From Citrus sinensis (taxonomy: Eukaryota > Streptophyta > Magnoliopsida > Sapindales > Rutaceae), in NCBI RefSeq assembly GCF_022201045.2, contig NC_068564.1:26379001-26443000 (forward strand): 64,000 bases of DNA, in the 5' to 3' direction. The position numbers and the translations under genes are program-made. Below, piece after piece: positions 46,134-57,622 of the stretch (the stretch's first letter is position 1; the number at the start of each line of letters is the position of its first letter). The notes below the pieces were generated by a model that was not told the DNA's origin, made no database searches, and was given only the letters and a program-made list of their open reading frames with translations.

Positions 46134-48982
46134 ATGGTTGATGCAATCGTATCTGTAGTTTTGGAGCAGCTGATTTCAATGGCTGTTGAAGAGTCAAAAG
46201 AACAGATGAAGCTTGTAACGGGTGTCAGCAAAGAAGTGAAGAAGCTGACCTGCAATCTTCGAGCCATTCAGGCTGTGCTGAATGATGCAGACCAAAGACA
46301 AGTGCAGGAGGAAGGTGCCAGACTCTGGCTTGATCAACTCAAAGATGCATCTTGTGACATGGAAGATGTGTTGGATGAGTAGAACACTGCTAGGCAGAAA
46401 CGGAAAATACAGGGATTTAACGAAAATTCACTCGTTCCTCAACAGAAGAAGGTATGTTGTTCCTTCTTTCCTGCAACTTCTTGCTTTGGTTTCAAACGAC
46501 TTGTTTTATCTCGAGACATTGCTCTCAAGATAAAACAAATCAATGAAACTCTTGATGACATTGCCAGACAGAAATACATGTTTGATTTTGATGTGAATGT
46601 CAGTAAGAGTACTATCGTTGAGAAACCAGATCAGCGAGTACAAACTACCTCTGTAGTTGATGAATCCGAGATATTTGGTAGAGAATACGAGAAGAATGAA
46701 CTCATAAGTAAGCTGTTGCGTGAGCAAAGTCATGAACAAAATGGCCTCCCTATCATCTCTCTTGTTGGGTTGGGAGGTATTGGGAAAACAACTCTTGGTC
46801 AACTTGCCTATAACAATGATGAAGTTGTGAGAAATTTTGATAAGAGAATGTGGGTCTGTGTATCAAAGCCGTTTGATGAGTTCAGAATTGCTAGAGCGAT
46901 CATTGAACAGGTTCTGCCTTTAATTTAATCGAGTTTCAATCTCTTATACTATGTGTTCAAGAATGTATTGCGGGAAAAAAATTTCTTCTCATCTTAGATG
47001 ACATGTGGAATGAAGAATATAAAAAATGGGAGCCATTGTACCATTGTTTAAAGTACAGGCTTAAAGGAAGTAAAATTTTGATTACAACACGTAATGAAAC
47101 TGTTGCCAAAATAATGGGATCAATTGACATGATTTCAATCAAGCAATTGTCTGAAAATGAATGTTGGTCTATGTTTAAGAAGTTAGCATTTTTTTATAGG
47201 TCCAATGAGAAACGTGAAAGATTAGAAAAAATTGGTCGAAAAATTGTAGGCAAGTGCAAGGGCTTACCTTTAGCTATAAAGACAATTGGGAGTCCCTTGC
47301 AGTCTAAAGGTACTGAACAAGAGTGGCAAAATATTTTTGAGAGTGAGATGTGGGAACTAGAAGAGATTGAGAGAGGTCTTTTGGCTCCTTTATTGTTGAG
47401 TTACAATGATTTGCCTTCTATAATAAAATGATGTTTCTCATATTGTGCTGTCTTTCCAAAAGACTACACAATAAATAAAGAGAAATTAATTCAATTGTGG
47501 ATGGCTCAAGGTTACTTTAGTCAAAGACCAAATAAAGAGATAGATGTCATCGGTGAAGAGTGTTTTGACATCATAGCTAGACGCTCCTTCTTTCAGGAAT
47601 TTGTGAAAAATGATGATGATGAAATCTTATCTTGCAAGATGCATGATATAGTACATGATTTTGCCCAATTTTTAAGTAAGAACGAGTGTTTTACGGTAGA
47701 AATAGATGGTCGTGAAGAACCATTTATAGACTCTTTAGGGCAGAATGTTCGTCATTCAATGGTAAAGCTTGGTAAAGGGGCTCCATTCCCTATCTCCTTT
47801 TGTTCTGTTAAAAGATTGCGTAGCCTCTTAATTGATGATAATGGCGATGATGAATTTTGGCTTACTGAGGTCCTACCCCAGTTATTCGATGAATTAACAT
47901 GTTTAAGGGAATTAGATTTTGCTATGTTTCAAATGTGGTCGTGGAACGGTTTCATAAAAGAAATTCCAAAAAATATAGAAAAATTAGTGCATTTGAGATA
48001 CCTTAATTTGTCCCGTTTGAAGATAGAAAAACTTCCGGAGACGTTATGTGAGTTATATAATCTACAGCTTTTGAATGTTGAAAGTTGTCAAGATCTGAAA
48101 GAACTACCTCAAGGGTTTGGAAAGTTGATAAACCTGATGTACTTACTAAATCGCGGCACTGAATCGTTAAGATACTTGCCAGCAGGAATTGAGAGACTGA
48201 CCAGTCTGCGGAGAGTAGAAAAGTTTGTAGTTGGTAGAGGTGTTGTTGGTAGCAAAGCATGTGGAGTTGAATCTCTGAGAAACCTTAATCTCCTTAGATA
48301 TTGTTATATATATGGGCTTGGTGATCTGGGCGATGTGGGTGAGGCCAGGAGTTCAGAGCTTGAGAACAAGAAAACCTCATTGATTTGCTTCTTTATTTTG
48401 GTCATGGTAATGAAGAAAGGAAGAGAAAGAAGGACGAAGAAGTTCTTGAAGCTTTACAGCCACCTCCAAATCTAAAGCATTTAGGGATACATCAATACAG
48501 AGGCAACAATGTGCACCCCCATTGGATGATGTCATTGACCGATTTAAGGATTTTAACTCTCAGCCACTGCATAAATTGCGAGCACTTGCCTCCTTTGGGA
48601 AAATTGCCATCTCTTAAGCAACTGTATTTCTACTCAATGGGCAGCGTGAAAAGAGTAGGTGATGAATTTTTGGGAGTAGAAAGTGATCATGGCCGTGCCT
48701 CCTCCTCTGTCGTGGCTTTTCCCAAATTGAAAACGATTCAATTTTGGGAAATGTATGTACTGAAAGAGTGGGACTACGGAGATACAATAAAGGGGGAAAT
48801 CATGCCACGTCTTTCTTCCTTGTGTATTGCTCGTTGCCCTACACTAAGAGCACTGCCCGATCACCTTCTTCAGACGACAACACTGCAGAAATTGGAGATC
48901 TGGGGATGTCCTAACTTACAAAAACAATACAGGAGATGACTGGCATAAGATATCCCACATTCCCAACATCACTATTGATTAG
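46134..48982 (+). pseudogene. CC-NB-ARC-LRR disease-resistance gene relic (RGA type)
   Basis: Coiled-coil Rx-N-like start (MVDAIVSVVLEQL) with MEDVLDE as the EDVID-equivalent; P-loop GLGGIGKTT (about 46767-46793); kinase-2 FLLILDDMW; RNBS-B GSKILITTR; GLPLA motif KGLPLAIKTIG; RNBS-D CFSYCAVFPKDY; and MHD motif CKMHDIVHDFAQ. About ten degenerate leucine-rich repeats follow. Lesions: TAG at 46380-46382 (expected Trp), a frameshift near 46905-46917, TGA at 47429-47431 (expected Arg/other), a 1-base loss near 48372-48380 and another shift near 48930-48938. The family-like C terminus ends at TAG 48980-48982. All domains are in order, so it died recently. Intact relatives act as intracellular immune receptors. 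Confidence 0.9.
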
Positions 48983-50577
48983 AAGGCTCTTGAGTACTCT
49001 TGAGGAATTCTCAAAAACCCGCTACAATTACCATCGCCCCGCTGGTAATTAATTAAGTTGTAATTTACATGCGTATGGTGATTGTTATTTCTAGCTAGCT
49101 AATCCAATCATGAGGTAGAAAAAAAAAATAATGACATTAGTTTAATCTTCCCTTCTTGCAGGCACAAGCCAGCAGAAGTTTATGCCTAATCTGCTCGACA
49201 AAAGTTGGATATATGGTTGTCTTGACTCTCAAGCAATTATTTTAATGAGTACTGGTGAGAATAATAGTTTTGCTATCTTCACTGGATATATCATGTTAGT
49301 CTTACGAGTCATCTAATTATTTTAACCATGAATTTCCATTTTCAGAAAACTAATAATTTCTTTTGTGATGTATAATTTCAAGCCAAGAGCAAGAAGACAA
49401 GATAATCACGAAAACCGATCAGAGGATAGTGATGGTGCCAGAGAGAATTCAAATTGGTTAGCTAAACCACTGTGAGTGTGATTTTTCATTCTGATACACA
49501 CGTCAAGCTGATTTGTCGGCATGATGATGATATTGAGGTTTTTAACTGAATTTGACTATTTGAGCAGGAATTCATGTGGCGCGCTCAATGATAATTGACA
49601 TGCACGTCCTGAACATGGAATTGATTTTGTTGGATTATAATCTTTGATCCAATCCATTTAAGGCTCAAATCATAGAAAAATTGAGTATTGTGTAGAAAAA
49701 TTGAGTATTGTGTAATTCATCATTGATGTCCAGAAGTTTCAAATTTTTGTTCAAAGATGTCGAGATTAACTTTTCATAGGGTGCAATAACACATAGGGTG
49801 CAATAACAGGGTGTGTGTGTGTGGATTATAAATTTTTGTGTATTTAACACTTTGTGGTTTGTGTTAAGCTATCCCTTGTATGAAAATACCTCTCATGTAC
49901 TCAGTTCAGGAATCGAGTAAGAAAGAAATCTTCCAATTTATAAAATATAATTTGTGTTGATTAATTGTTCTTGTGATTAGTTATTTGATTAATCAAAGTC
50001 TCCAACAGATTTTTCATTTTATGTTGCATTGTAAGGCATTGCCTCACATACATTTTGAGGGGACGCTTGTTGCTCGCCATTAAGGGCGTTTGGAGAGAAA
50101 AGGGAGCTCCTATGTGAGGAAAAACTCTTGTAATTGATTTAAGGCTTGAGATTATTAAGGTTATCTCAACTTGCTTGTATATTAGAGTTATACAACACAG
50201 ATATAGTGGACACCAACATCACCATGTGTGGACGTAGGCTTGCTTACTTTTAATAATTGGGAGGAAAGATGCTTAATTAACAATTGCAATGTGTAGTGAT
50301 TATGCGTATAATTAAGAAAAAACGCATAATATTAAAAATGAAAAAAAAAATTGAATAATTAACCAAACAAAAAGTACGTAATAACATCTCTAATTACTTA
50401 ATGGATGATCATTACATCTAAATCAAACAGAAGAGGAAATAACACTATTAATTTTGTCGACATTTAAACCTATCCAACAAGCTGTTGACTGCATCTGCAT
50501 GCAAGTTATTATTGTTATCAAAACAGAAATAAACATTAAATATGGGACGAATTAAAGATGATCATCAAGCTTTAGTG
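48983..50577. other. intergenic between the resistance-gene relic and the small peptide gene
   Basis: No supported gene. Short tandem copies occur at about 49674-49713 (AGAAAAATTGAGTATTGTGT twice) and 49778-49810 (GGTGCAATAAC twice). 50400-50577 is the presumed 3' UTR of the small peptide gene. Confidence 0.4.
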
Positions 50578-50754
50578 TTAGAATAAGGGTGCTGTACTGC
50601 AGCAGCTGGTTTCGGAGGGAGTTTGATGCTGCAGATCGTGGCCATAATAATTAGCTAAGTTTGATGCTGCAGCTGCTTCGTCGGTATTTGCTAGCACTTG
50701 ACTGAAACAACAACCAACCAAAGCCAAAATGATAATAGCTTTTGCAACTTTCAT
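50578..50754 (-). CDS. small secreted peptide, unknown family
   Basis: 58 residues: a Lys-containing N terminus and a hydrophobic signal peptide (KVAKAIIILALVGCCFSQVLA) with a likely cleavage after Ala-22. A short hydrophilic mature part with DEAAAASNLANYYGHDL and a C-terminal CC-S-T-A-P-L-F follows. The open frame extends 24 codons further upstream. The Met at 50754 is preferred because the signal peptide follows directly and a clear TATA box lies 88 bp upstream. I do not recognise it as PSK, PSY, CLE, CEP, RALF, IDA or PIP. The two adjacent Cys after cleavage are too few for a defensin. The TATA, signal peptide and clean end make it more than a random frame, but expression is unproven. Confidence 0.6.
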   Translation of the reverse strand: MKVAKAIIILALVGCCFSQVLANTDEAAAASNLANYYGHDLQHQTPSETSCCSTAPLF

Positions 50755-50841
50755 TGCTGGCTGCTGAGATATAATAATATTCAGAACTAGATCAATCACT
50801 AACTGATTAAAATAAGCAACTAGCAAGGCAGCTAGCTAGCC

Positions 50842-50849
50842 TTTATATA
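50842..50849 (-). promoter_or_regulatory. TATA box of the small secreted peptide gene
   Basis: The minus strand reads TATATAAA, 88 bp upstream of the ATG at 50754. A GCTAGCTAGC palindrome sits just downstream. Confidence 0.6.
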
Positions 50850-52295
50850 GGCATGCATGTGAGATGGTAATTATTATATGATAAGCTCACATTGAGTAAA
50901 GTTATCCTTAATTTTGACATTTTCCAAGAATTATGGGATAATTTTACATTAAATTAAAGGGTATTTATCGTTTCAAAATATACAATTTATTTAATCAATT
51001 GTGAGCTAGGTTTATTGAAAGAGATTAATTCAGTTGGATATTGACATATATTTGATTTTAATTATTGAATAGATATGGATAGTATTATCCTCGCAAAACA
51101 AATGTATTCCTATCATTTTAATTTTAAAATTCGAAGTTAGTTACTTGAAAACTAGGAAACTTCCAAATTGATGAAGTGCAAAATTACAAATCAAAGTTGT
51201 TTATATTGCTTTCATTGTTTATGGAAAAATTTAATTACTGAAAGAATTGATAGCAGATAATTTTTTTTTTTTTAAATTTATAGAGAATGGTTAGGTAGAG
51301 CGCATATATACTGAGTGCAAAAAAGGGATAAATCGTTTATAAATGAAACAGAATTACTTATTCTCATAATGGGTTTAAATAATTATTTTAAAAAATAATG
51401 TGAGGGTTAAAATAATAACTTTAAGAATAATGTGAGGTATCTTAATATTTAAATTTTAATTGTGTGACATTGATCAATTAGATGGTATAATAAAATAATA
51501 AATAATTTTATATTCATTACTCAATAAATGAGTGATATAATATTAAAAATTAAGTTATGATTTAAATATTAAAATCTCTAAGATTGTTCTAATTTTAAGT
51601 ATCGATTCTAATACTTCTCTTCTAAAAAAGGACTCATAGAAAGTTTTGTAAGTCCTTTTAGAAAGTTTTCTACAGCTACCCTGGACCAAGTTAGCCTCCT
51701 TATACTTTGCTATTTGATTCAACAGAGTGTGTGATATTAAGCCTCCTCTTTCTATCTCATGTGAACAAATTTTTTAGAATATAATGAAAATGTAAGTTTT
51801 TTTTCTAATTTTTGCATTTTATTTAAAACCTATAGGGACAAATCGAAATATTATTGGAAGAAATATAAACTATGGTTAAACTTTAAAAGTAATTTTATTA
51901 AAAGGTTAAACTCAGTGGGGATAGTTACACACACACATATATATATATTCAAAAATTACAGTGGAAAATACACATATCTATCAAGAAGAAACTACCTTCA
52001 TTTTTCATGGTGAGAAGAGATAAAATTATATTCCAAAATAAAGATAAATACAACGATTAATTATACCCAACCATGACTTCAAGATTCAACATATCTCTAG
52101 GAATTGTAGTTAAGGGCGGAGCCTTTAGTAAGGTTTAGGTTTTGGAATTGTAGTTCATAAAGTTGGAAGAGTTTCACATTTGTTAGCTTTTAGTTTTCTT
52201 TCTTTTAATAAGAATGCCCTTTTCACAAACAAATAAAATAAAGACAAATACGATACGAAGAGCACTTTTTTGGAATGATTTGCCGGTCTAAAATA
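50850..52295. other. intergenic with a relic of a protease upstream region
   Basis: No gene. 51893-52050, and more weakly on to about 52290, resembles the upstream region of protease gene 3 (42331-42530), including ACTCAGTGG, ATCAAGAAGAAA and GAGATAAAAT. The resemblance stops at the Ty1 LTR at 52296. This suggests a lost protease copy whose coding part was replaced or displaced by the insertion. Confidence 0.45.
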
Positions 52296-52842
52296 TGTTA
52301 GAAAATTGGTGGGTGAATCAGGGTCACAGTTAAAATGAAATTGGAAAAAAAATGAAGAACAAGCACACACAAAGGACATCAGAAATTACGTGGTTTAACT
52401 TTTAGCATACGTCCACGGGCGAAGACAGAAAGAAAATATTTTACTAGTGATGTGGAGTATACAGATATTGAAATATTTTGTCTCACAACCCAATACCCCA
52501 ATACACCCAATTCTCTCACTCACTAATTACTCAAGAGTTTGCTAAAACTCTTAAAAAATACTCTCACCAACTCTTTCTCTTTAAAAAATAGAGACGAAAA
52601 ACTTAAAGATAATGGAATGAATAAAATAAGGAGGGAGCGTCTATATTTATAGCCAAAATTGGCTATTAAATTATTATTTTTTCCTTAGGCGGCACCTTTT
52701 CTGCTTCTTCCATCTTCTTCCTTTTCTTCATTCCAAAATTACTGCTGCCAAATTCTTCTTACTTCTTCAACAAATGTTAGCATTAAAAATGGGCTACTTC
52801 TAGAACGGTTGGCTTCTAGATTTGCAGCAGCTATTTTTGACA
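52296..52842 (-). repeat. 3' LTR of the decayed Ty1 element
   Basis: Complete TG...CA LTR, 547 bp, adjacent to the purine tract complement TTCTCTCACTTGG at 52843. Confidence 0.85.
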
Positions 52843-52918
52843 TTCTCTCACTTGGTGATTGATTAATTCTCAATCAAATCTCCACACCATCCTTTTTGTT
52901 TCGCCATTGTCATACTGC

Positions 52919-55900
52919 TTACATCTCTGCTAGACCATAAGAAGATATATTCCATACAAACTTATCAGTATTGATTGGCATGGTCATAACATCTGTTAGG
53001 TTCTTCTTCGTATGGATTTTCTGTAAATTCATACTTCCGTCTTCCACTAATTCTTGAACAAAGTGGTACTGAACTCTTATGTATTTTGTCCTGGAATGAA
53101 AGGCTGGATTCCTTGGAATGTGCAAGGCACTTTGACTGTCACAAAACACATAAATTTTCTCTTGTTTGTGCCCGAGCTCCTCCATTAACCTTTGTATCCA
53201 AATAGCTTCCTTGTAAGCTTGTATAGTTGTCATGTATTCTACTTCTGTCGTCGATAAGGCCACAACGGTCTGTAGTTTTGAAACTTAGCTTACACCTCCT
53301 CCTGCAAGCGTAAACACATAACCAGTAGTGGATTTCCTTTTATTAAGATCTCCTGCAAAATCTGAATCCAAATGGCCCCTGACAGTAAATTATGATCCTC
53401 CATAACATAATGCAACATCTGAGATTCCTCTGATATACCTCAGAATCCTCTTTACAGCTTTCCAATACTCTCCACCAGGATTCGCCATATATCGACTAAT
53501 TGTTCCCACTGTTTGTGCAATGTCTGGTCTTGTACAAATCATCGCAAATATTAAACTTCTCACTGCTGATGCATACGGTACTCGAAACATCTCCTTCCTT
53601 TATACTTCATTACTAGGACACATACTTGAGGATAACTTGAAATTAACAGAAAGTGGGGTAGAAGTTGGCTTACAATCTTGCATATTGAAGCGCCGCAAGA
53701 TTTTCTTCAAGTAATTCTTTTGAGAAAGTCAATTCTTCATGTTATTTCTATCTTGGTGAATTTGCATCCCTAGAATTTAGTTTATTGGTCCCAAGTACTT
53801 CATTTCAAACTTCCTAGCCAATTGTATCTTTAATTCTTGGACTCGATCTTTGTTAGAGCCTACTACCAACATGCCATCCATATACAATAGTAAAATGATG
53901 AAATCATTATCTTCAAACCTCTTGTAATATGCATAGTGGTCTGAACTGAGTCTGTTGTATCCAAGGCTTATGATGAAGGAATCAAATCTCTTATACCAAC
54001 ACCTTAGCGCTTGTTTGAGACCGTATAAAGATTTGTTTAACCTGCAAACCAAGTTCTTCTTTCATATTTCAGCAAAACCTTATGGTTGGAGCATATAAAT
54101 TTCTTCTTCAAGTTTTCCGTGAAGAAATGCAGTTTTCACATCTAACTGCTTTAGATGTAAGTCAAATGTAGCACACATCGCCAAGATTACTCTGACTGTA
54201 ATTAGTCGAACTACCGGAGAAAATATATCATTGAAGTCAATACCTTCTTTCTGAGCAAACCCTTTCACCATCAATCTTGCACGATACCGCTTCACTTGGT
54301 CATTGCCATCACGTTTGATCTTGTAGACTTATTTGTTACCAAATGTATTTTCTTCTATGTGGTAGTGGTACAAGTTCATGTCTTATTCTTGTGTAAAGCT
54401 TTAATTTTTTCCTACATTGCTGTCATCCACAAATTAACATCTAAGCTGTTTAATATTTCATGAAAAATTGATGGCTTTCCGTCCTCTGATAGAAGACAGT
54501 ATGCAACATTGATTTCTGTGACATACTTTGAGTGACACGCTAGCAGACGTCTCTCACGAGTTGACCGATGAACTTCTGAAGCCTTGGACTCAACTGGTTT
54601 TTGTTCCTCGCACTCTGGTGCTGCTTCAGTTTTTTTAGATTATTTTTCACATATACCGATACAGTCTCTGATTTTTCTTTTACAGTGCTATCATTGTCAT
54701 ATCTTTTTTGCAGTTGATCTTCTAAAAAAATAACATCTTTATTGATGGCGATCTTGTAAGCAGTGGGGTCCCACAGACGATACCCTTTTACTCCATCAAC
54801 ATATCACAAGAAGATACATATTCTAGATTTTGGATTTAATTTTGCTTTTTTTTTTTGGCATTGTACATTACGTACATAGGACATCCAAATGCATATAGGT
54901 ATGAGCAATTAGCTGGCTTTCCAATCCACATCTCCATCGGTGTCTTCAACTCAATTGTTGTAGATGGCGATCAATTTAATATAACAATCAGTTTTGACTG
55001 CTTCTACCCAGAATGAGTTAGATAGACTAACAGTCTTCAACATAGCTCTTATCATTTATGTAAGAGTCTTATTCATCTGCTCTGCGGCTCCATTTTATTG
55101 AGAAGTGTATGCTACTGTGAACTGCCTCTGAATACATTCTTACTTATAGAAAGCAAGAAACTCGTCATCTATACACTCTTCACCATTATTTATCCTCAAG
55201 TACTTTATTCTTTTGTCAGATTCAAGTTCTACTTCCGCTTTGTATTCCTTAAATACTGAAAACACGTCTGACTTTTTCTTGATTGGATACATCTAACATC
55301 TCCTAGAATAATTATCAATGAAAGTCACCATGTACTTTGCACCTCCCATAGATATGTCTGGTGATTCCCAAACATCATAATGAACCAAATCTAAGATGCA
55401 TTTACTTCTGGCAATAAATCTGCTGAACTTTAATCTATACTGCTTACTCATAACACAATGCTCGCAAAACGGTAAGTTTGCCGATTTGAGCCCTGGAAGT
55501 AATTTTCGCTCAAAGAGAATCTTCAAACCTTGTTCCAATATGTGGCCAAGTTTGAGATACCATATCATCGTTGACCCTTCTGCATTTGACGCAACACACG
55601 CATCAGCTTCCTGTAATGTTTCTCCTTTAAGCTTAAATAGATTAGTACCGATCTTTTCTACCTTCATTAATACAAGCACACATTTAACAATTTTCATAAT
55701 CATATTTTCAACATGGGTTTTACACCCAAGATTATCTATTTGTTCTAAAAATAATATATTCTTCTTCAACCCTTTGACATGTTGTACCTCTTCAATTATA
55801 TGAATAGTACCATCAAACATTTTTATTTTTATAGTACCAATACCAGCGATCCCTAAAGCATGATCATCACCCATGTATATAGATCCTCCTGAGATAGGTT

Positions 55901-56837
55901 CATATGTGTAGAATCATTTTCTCTTAGAGGTCATGTGTCAGGTAACTCCTAAGTCTATAAGTCATACTTCTGATAGACATTTTCTGCCTTTTGAAATAGT
56001 TATTGCCTCCATGTAGAGATTTTACCATCATCCGAGGTACTTGCTACATACCCTTGAGCATTTGATGACTCAGGATATTTACCCTCTCTTCTCTTCTGTT
56101 GTTCCAACACTTTTTCTTGAAGTGTCATTTCTTACCACAATTGTAGCATTTAACATTCTTTTTACTTCTTGATTTTGATCTACCATGATTGTGACTCCCA
56201 TTAGAGCCACATTTTGTTGATCTCCCTCTCATCACCTATAGTGTTTCTGCTTGCTCCGAACTTGCTTGTTTGTCTTCTTTATTTTTCTGTCTGCTTTCCT
56301 CATTTAATACGGAGGCTGCAACATTATTGAAAACTAGACTGTCCACTGGGTTGTTATTCGTCAGATTGATAATGAGTTAATAATACGAATCTGGTAGACT
56401 TTGAAATAGAAGCTCCGCACATTCATTACTCTCTATTTTATGACCCAACGTTGTAAGTTATGAAAATAGAGTCTTCAAGGTATTGATGTGGTCGGTCATT
56501 AATGTACATTTCGTCATTCGAAGAGTATAGAGTCTCCTCTTTAAAAATATCTTATTGTGTAGCGACTTGGCCTCGTGCAATTTTGTGAGAGTATCTCATA
56601 TTTCCTTTGTTGTCTTTTTTTTACCACACTGAATAACACCTCAACTGCAAGTGTCAAGTGTAGATCAACAATGGCGTTGCCGTCTATCTCGTATCACTTG
56701 TTATCAGTTATCTCTATGAGCCTTTCTCCAATTGCTGCAAAGTAATTATTTTTCCTCAATATAACTTTCATCTTCATTTTCCACAACGAGAAATTATTTC
56801 CGTTGAACTTCCCAATTTCGTATTTTACCGTCATCAT
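52919..56837 (-). pseudogene. Ty1/copia gag-pol relic
   Basis: All domains of the intact copy can be followed in order. Gag starts at about 56837 (TVKYEIGKFNGNNF), followed by a protease region with DLGVT in place of DSGAT and a TGA within it, integrase (55874-55293 open), RT (54295-53777 open, YMDGM in place of YVDDM) and RNase H to the stop at 52919. There are many stops and frameshifts throughout. Its codon at the position of the young element's gag stop is TGT. Confidence 0.9.
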
Positions 56838-57207
56838 TCTTCACCATAAATTATCTTTGCTAGAATCAGCTCCCACTATTTCACGTGAACAGTACTGTAT
56901 ACGTGAACAGTACCTCAACTCCGAAAAATACAAGAAGTAGCTCTGATACCACCGTTAGAAAATTGGTGAGTGAAGCGGACCACAACTAAAATGAAATTGG
57001 AAGAAAAAAAAGAACAAGCACATACAAAGGACACCAGAAATTACGTGGTTCGGCTTTTAACCTACATTCATGGGCGAAGACAGAAGAAAAATATTTCACT
57101 AGTGATGTGAAGTATACAAATATTGAAATATTTTGTCTCACAGCCCAACGCTCCGATACACCCAATTCTCTCACTCACTAATTACTCAAGATAGAGAAGA
57201 GAAACTT

Positions 57208-57622
57208 ATTTGCCACATGCTCGTGTCTATGGATGGCCAAGCAACTGATGATAATCACTATTATAATTTTATTCATGTTCGGGTGGAGCTTTTTGTACTT
57301 GAAAAATAATTTGACCATTCATATTTTATGAAATTTTTGTATTACTAAACTCTCCATGATGTAGCTTACCATTATGTATAATTTAATATATACCAAAAAA
57401 CGATTTTGTTACTTATGACACATACATGTCTCGTACACTAAACTTACAATAATCTTTCTTTAAATCTTAATAATTTTTCTGTTAAATTTTTAATCTTGAA
57501 ATTCAGTCAATCACTTGAATGAACTAAATTTAAACTTATAAAGAAGGACTTAATGACACATTATAAAACCATGTCTCTGAATACCTTTCTACAAATAGAG
57601 ACTGAAATAAAAATTACCTTAA
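57208..57622. repeat. local duplication copy A, left part
   Basis: Starts TTTGCCACATGCTCGTGTCTATGG and matches 61552-61934 with scattered substitutions. It continues at 59636 after the inserted Harbinger-like element. It represents the 3' flank of a protease gene of the 62.1-kb type. Confidence 0.85.

Larger units (their letters stand above)
52296..57190 (-). mobile_element. decayed second Ty1/copia element of the same family
   Basis: The left LTR (3' LTR) 52296-52842 is 547 bp and starts TGTTAGAAAATTGG. The right LTR (5' LTR) begins at 56953 (CG instead of TG) and is cut short near 57190, after the segment matching CTCACTAATTACTCAAGA. The primer-binding site TGGTATCAGAGCT lies at 56939-56951, and two 18-bp leader repeats at about 56883-56918. 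The truncated right end explains why no target duplication is visible. It has no nested Athila. Many stops show it is much older than the 13.9-29.7 kb copy. Confidence 0.9.

Noticed and set aside
48952..48962. ATCCCACATTC as a second USE-type promoter element
   Set aside because: One base off the core, inside the resistance-gene relic's coding end, and no TATA box at either Pol II or Pol III spacing.
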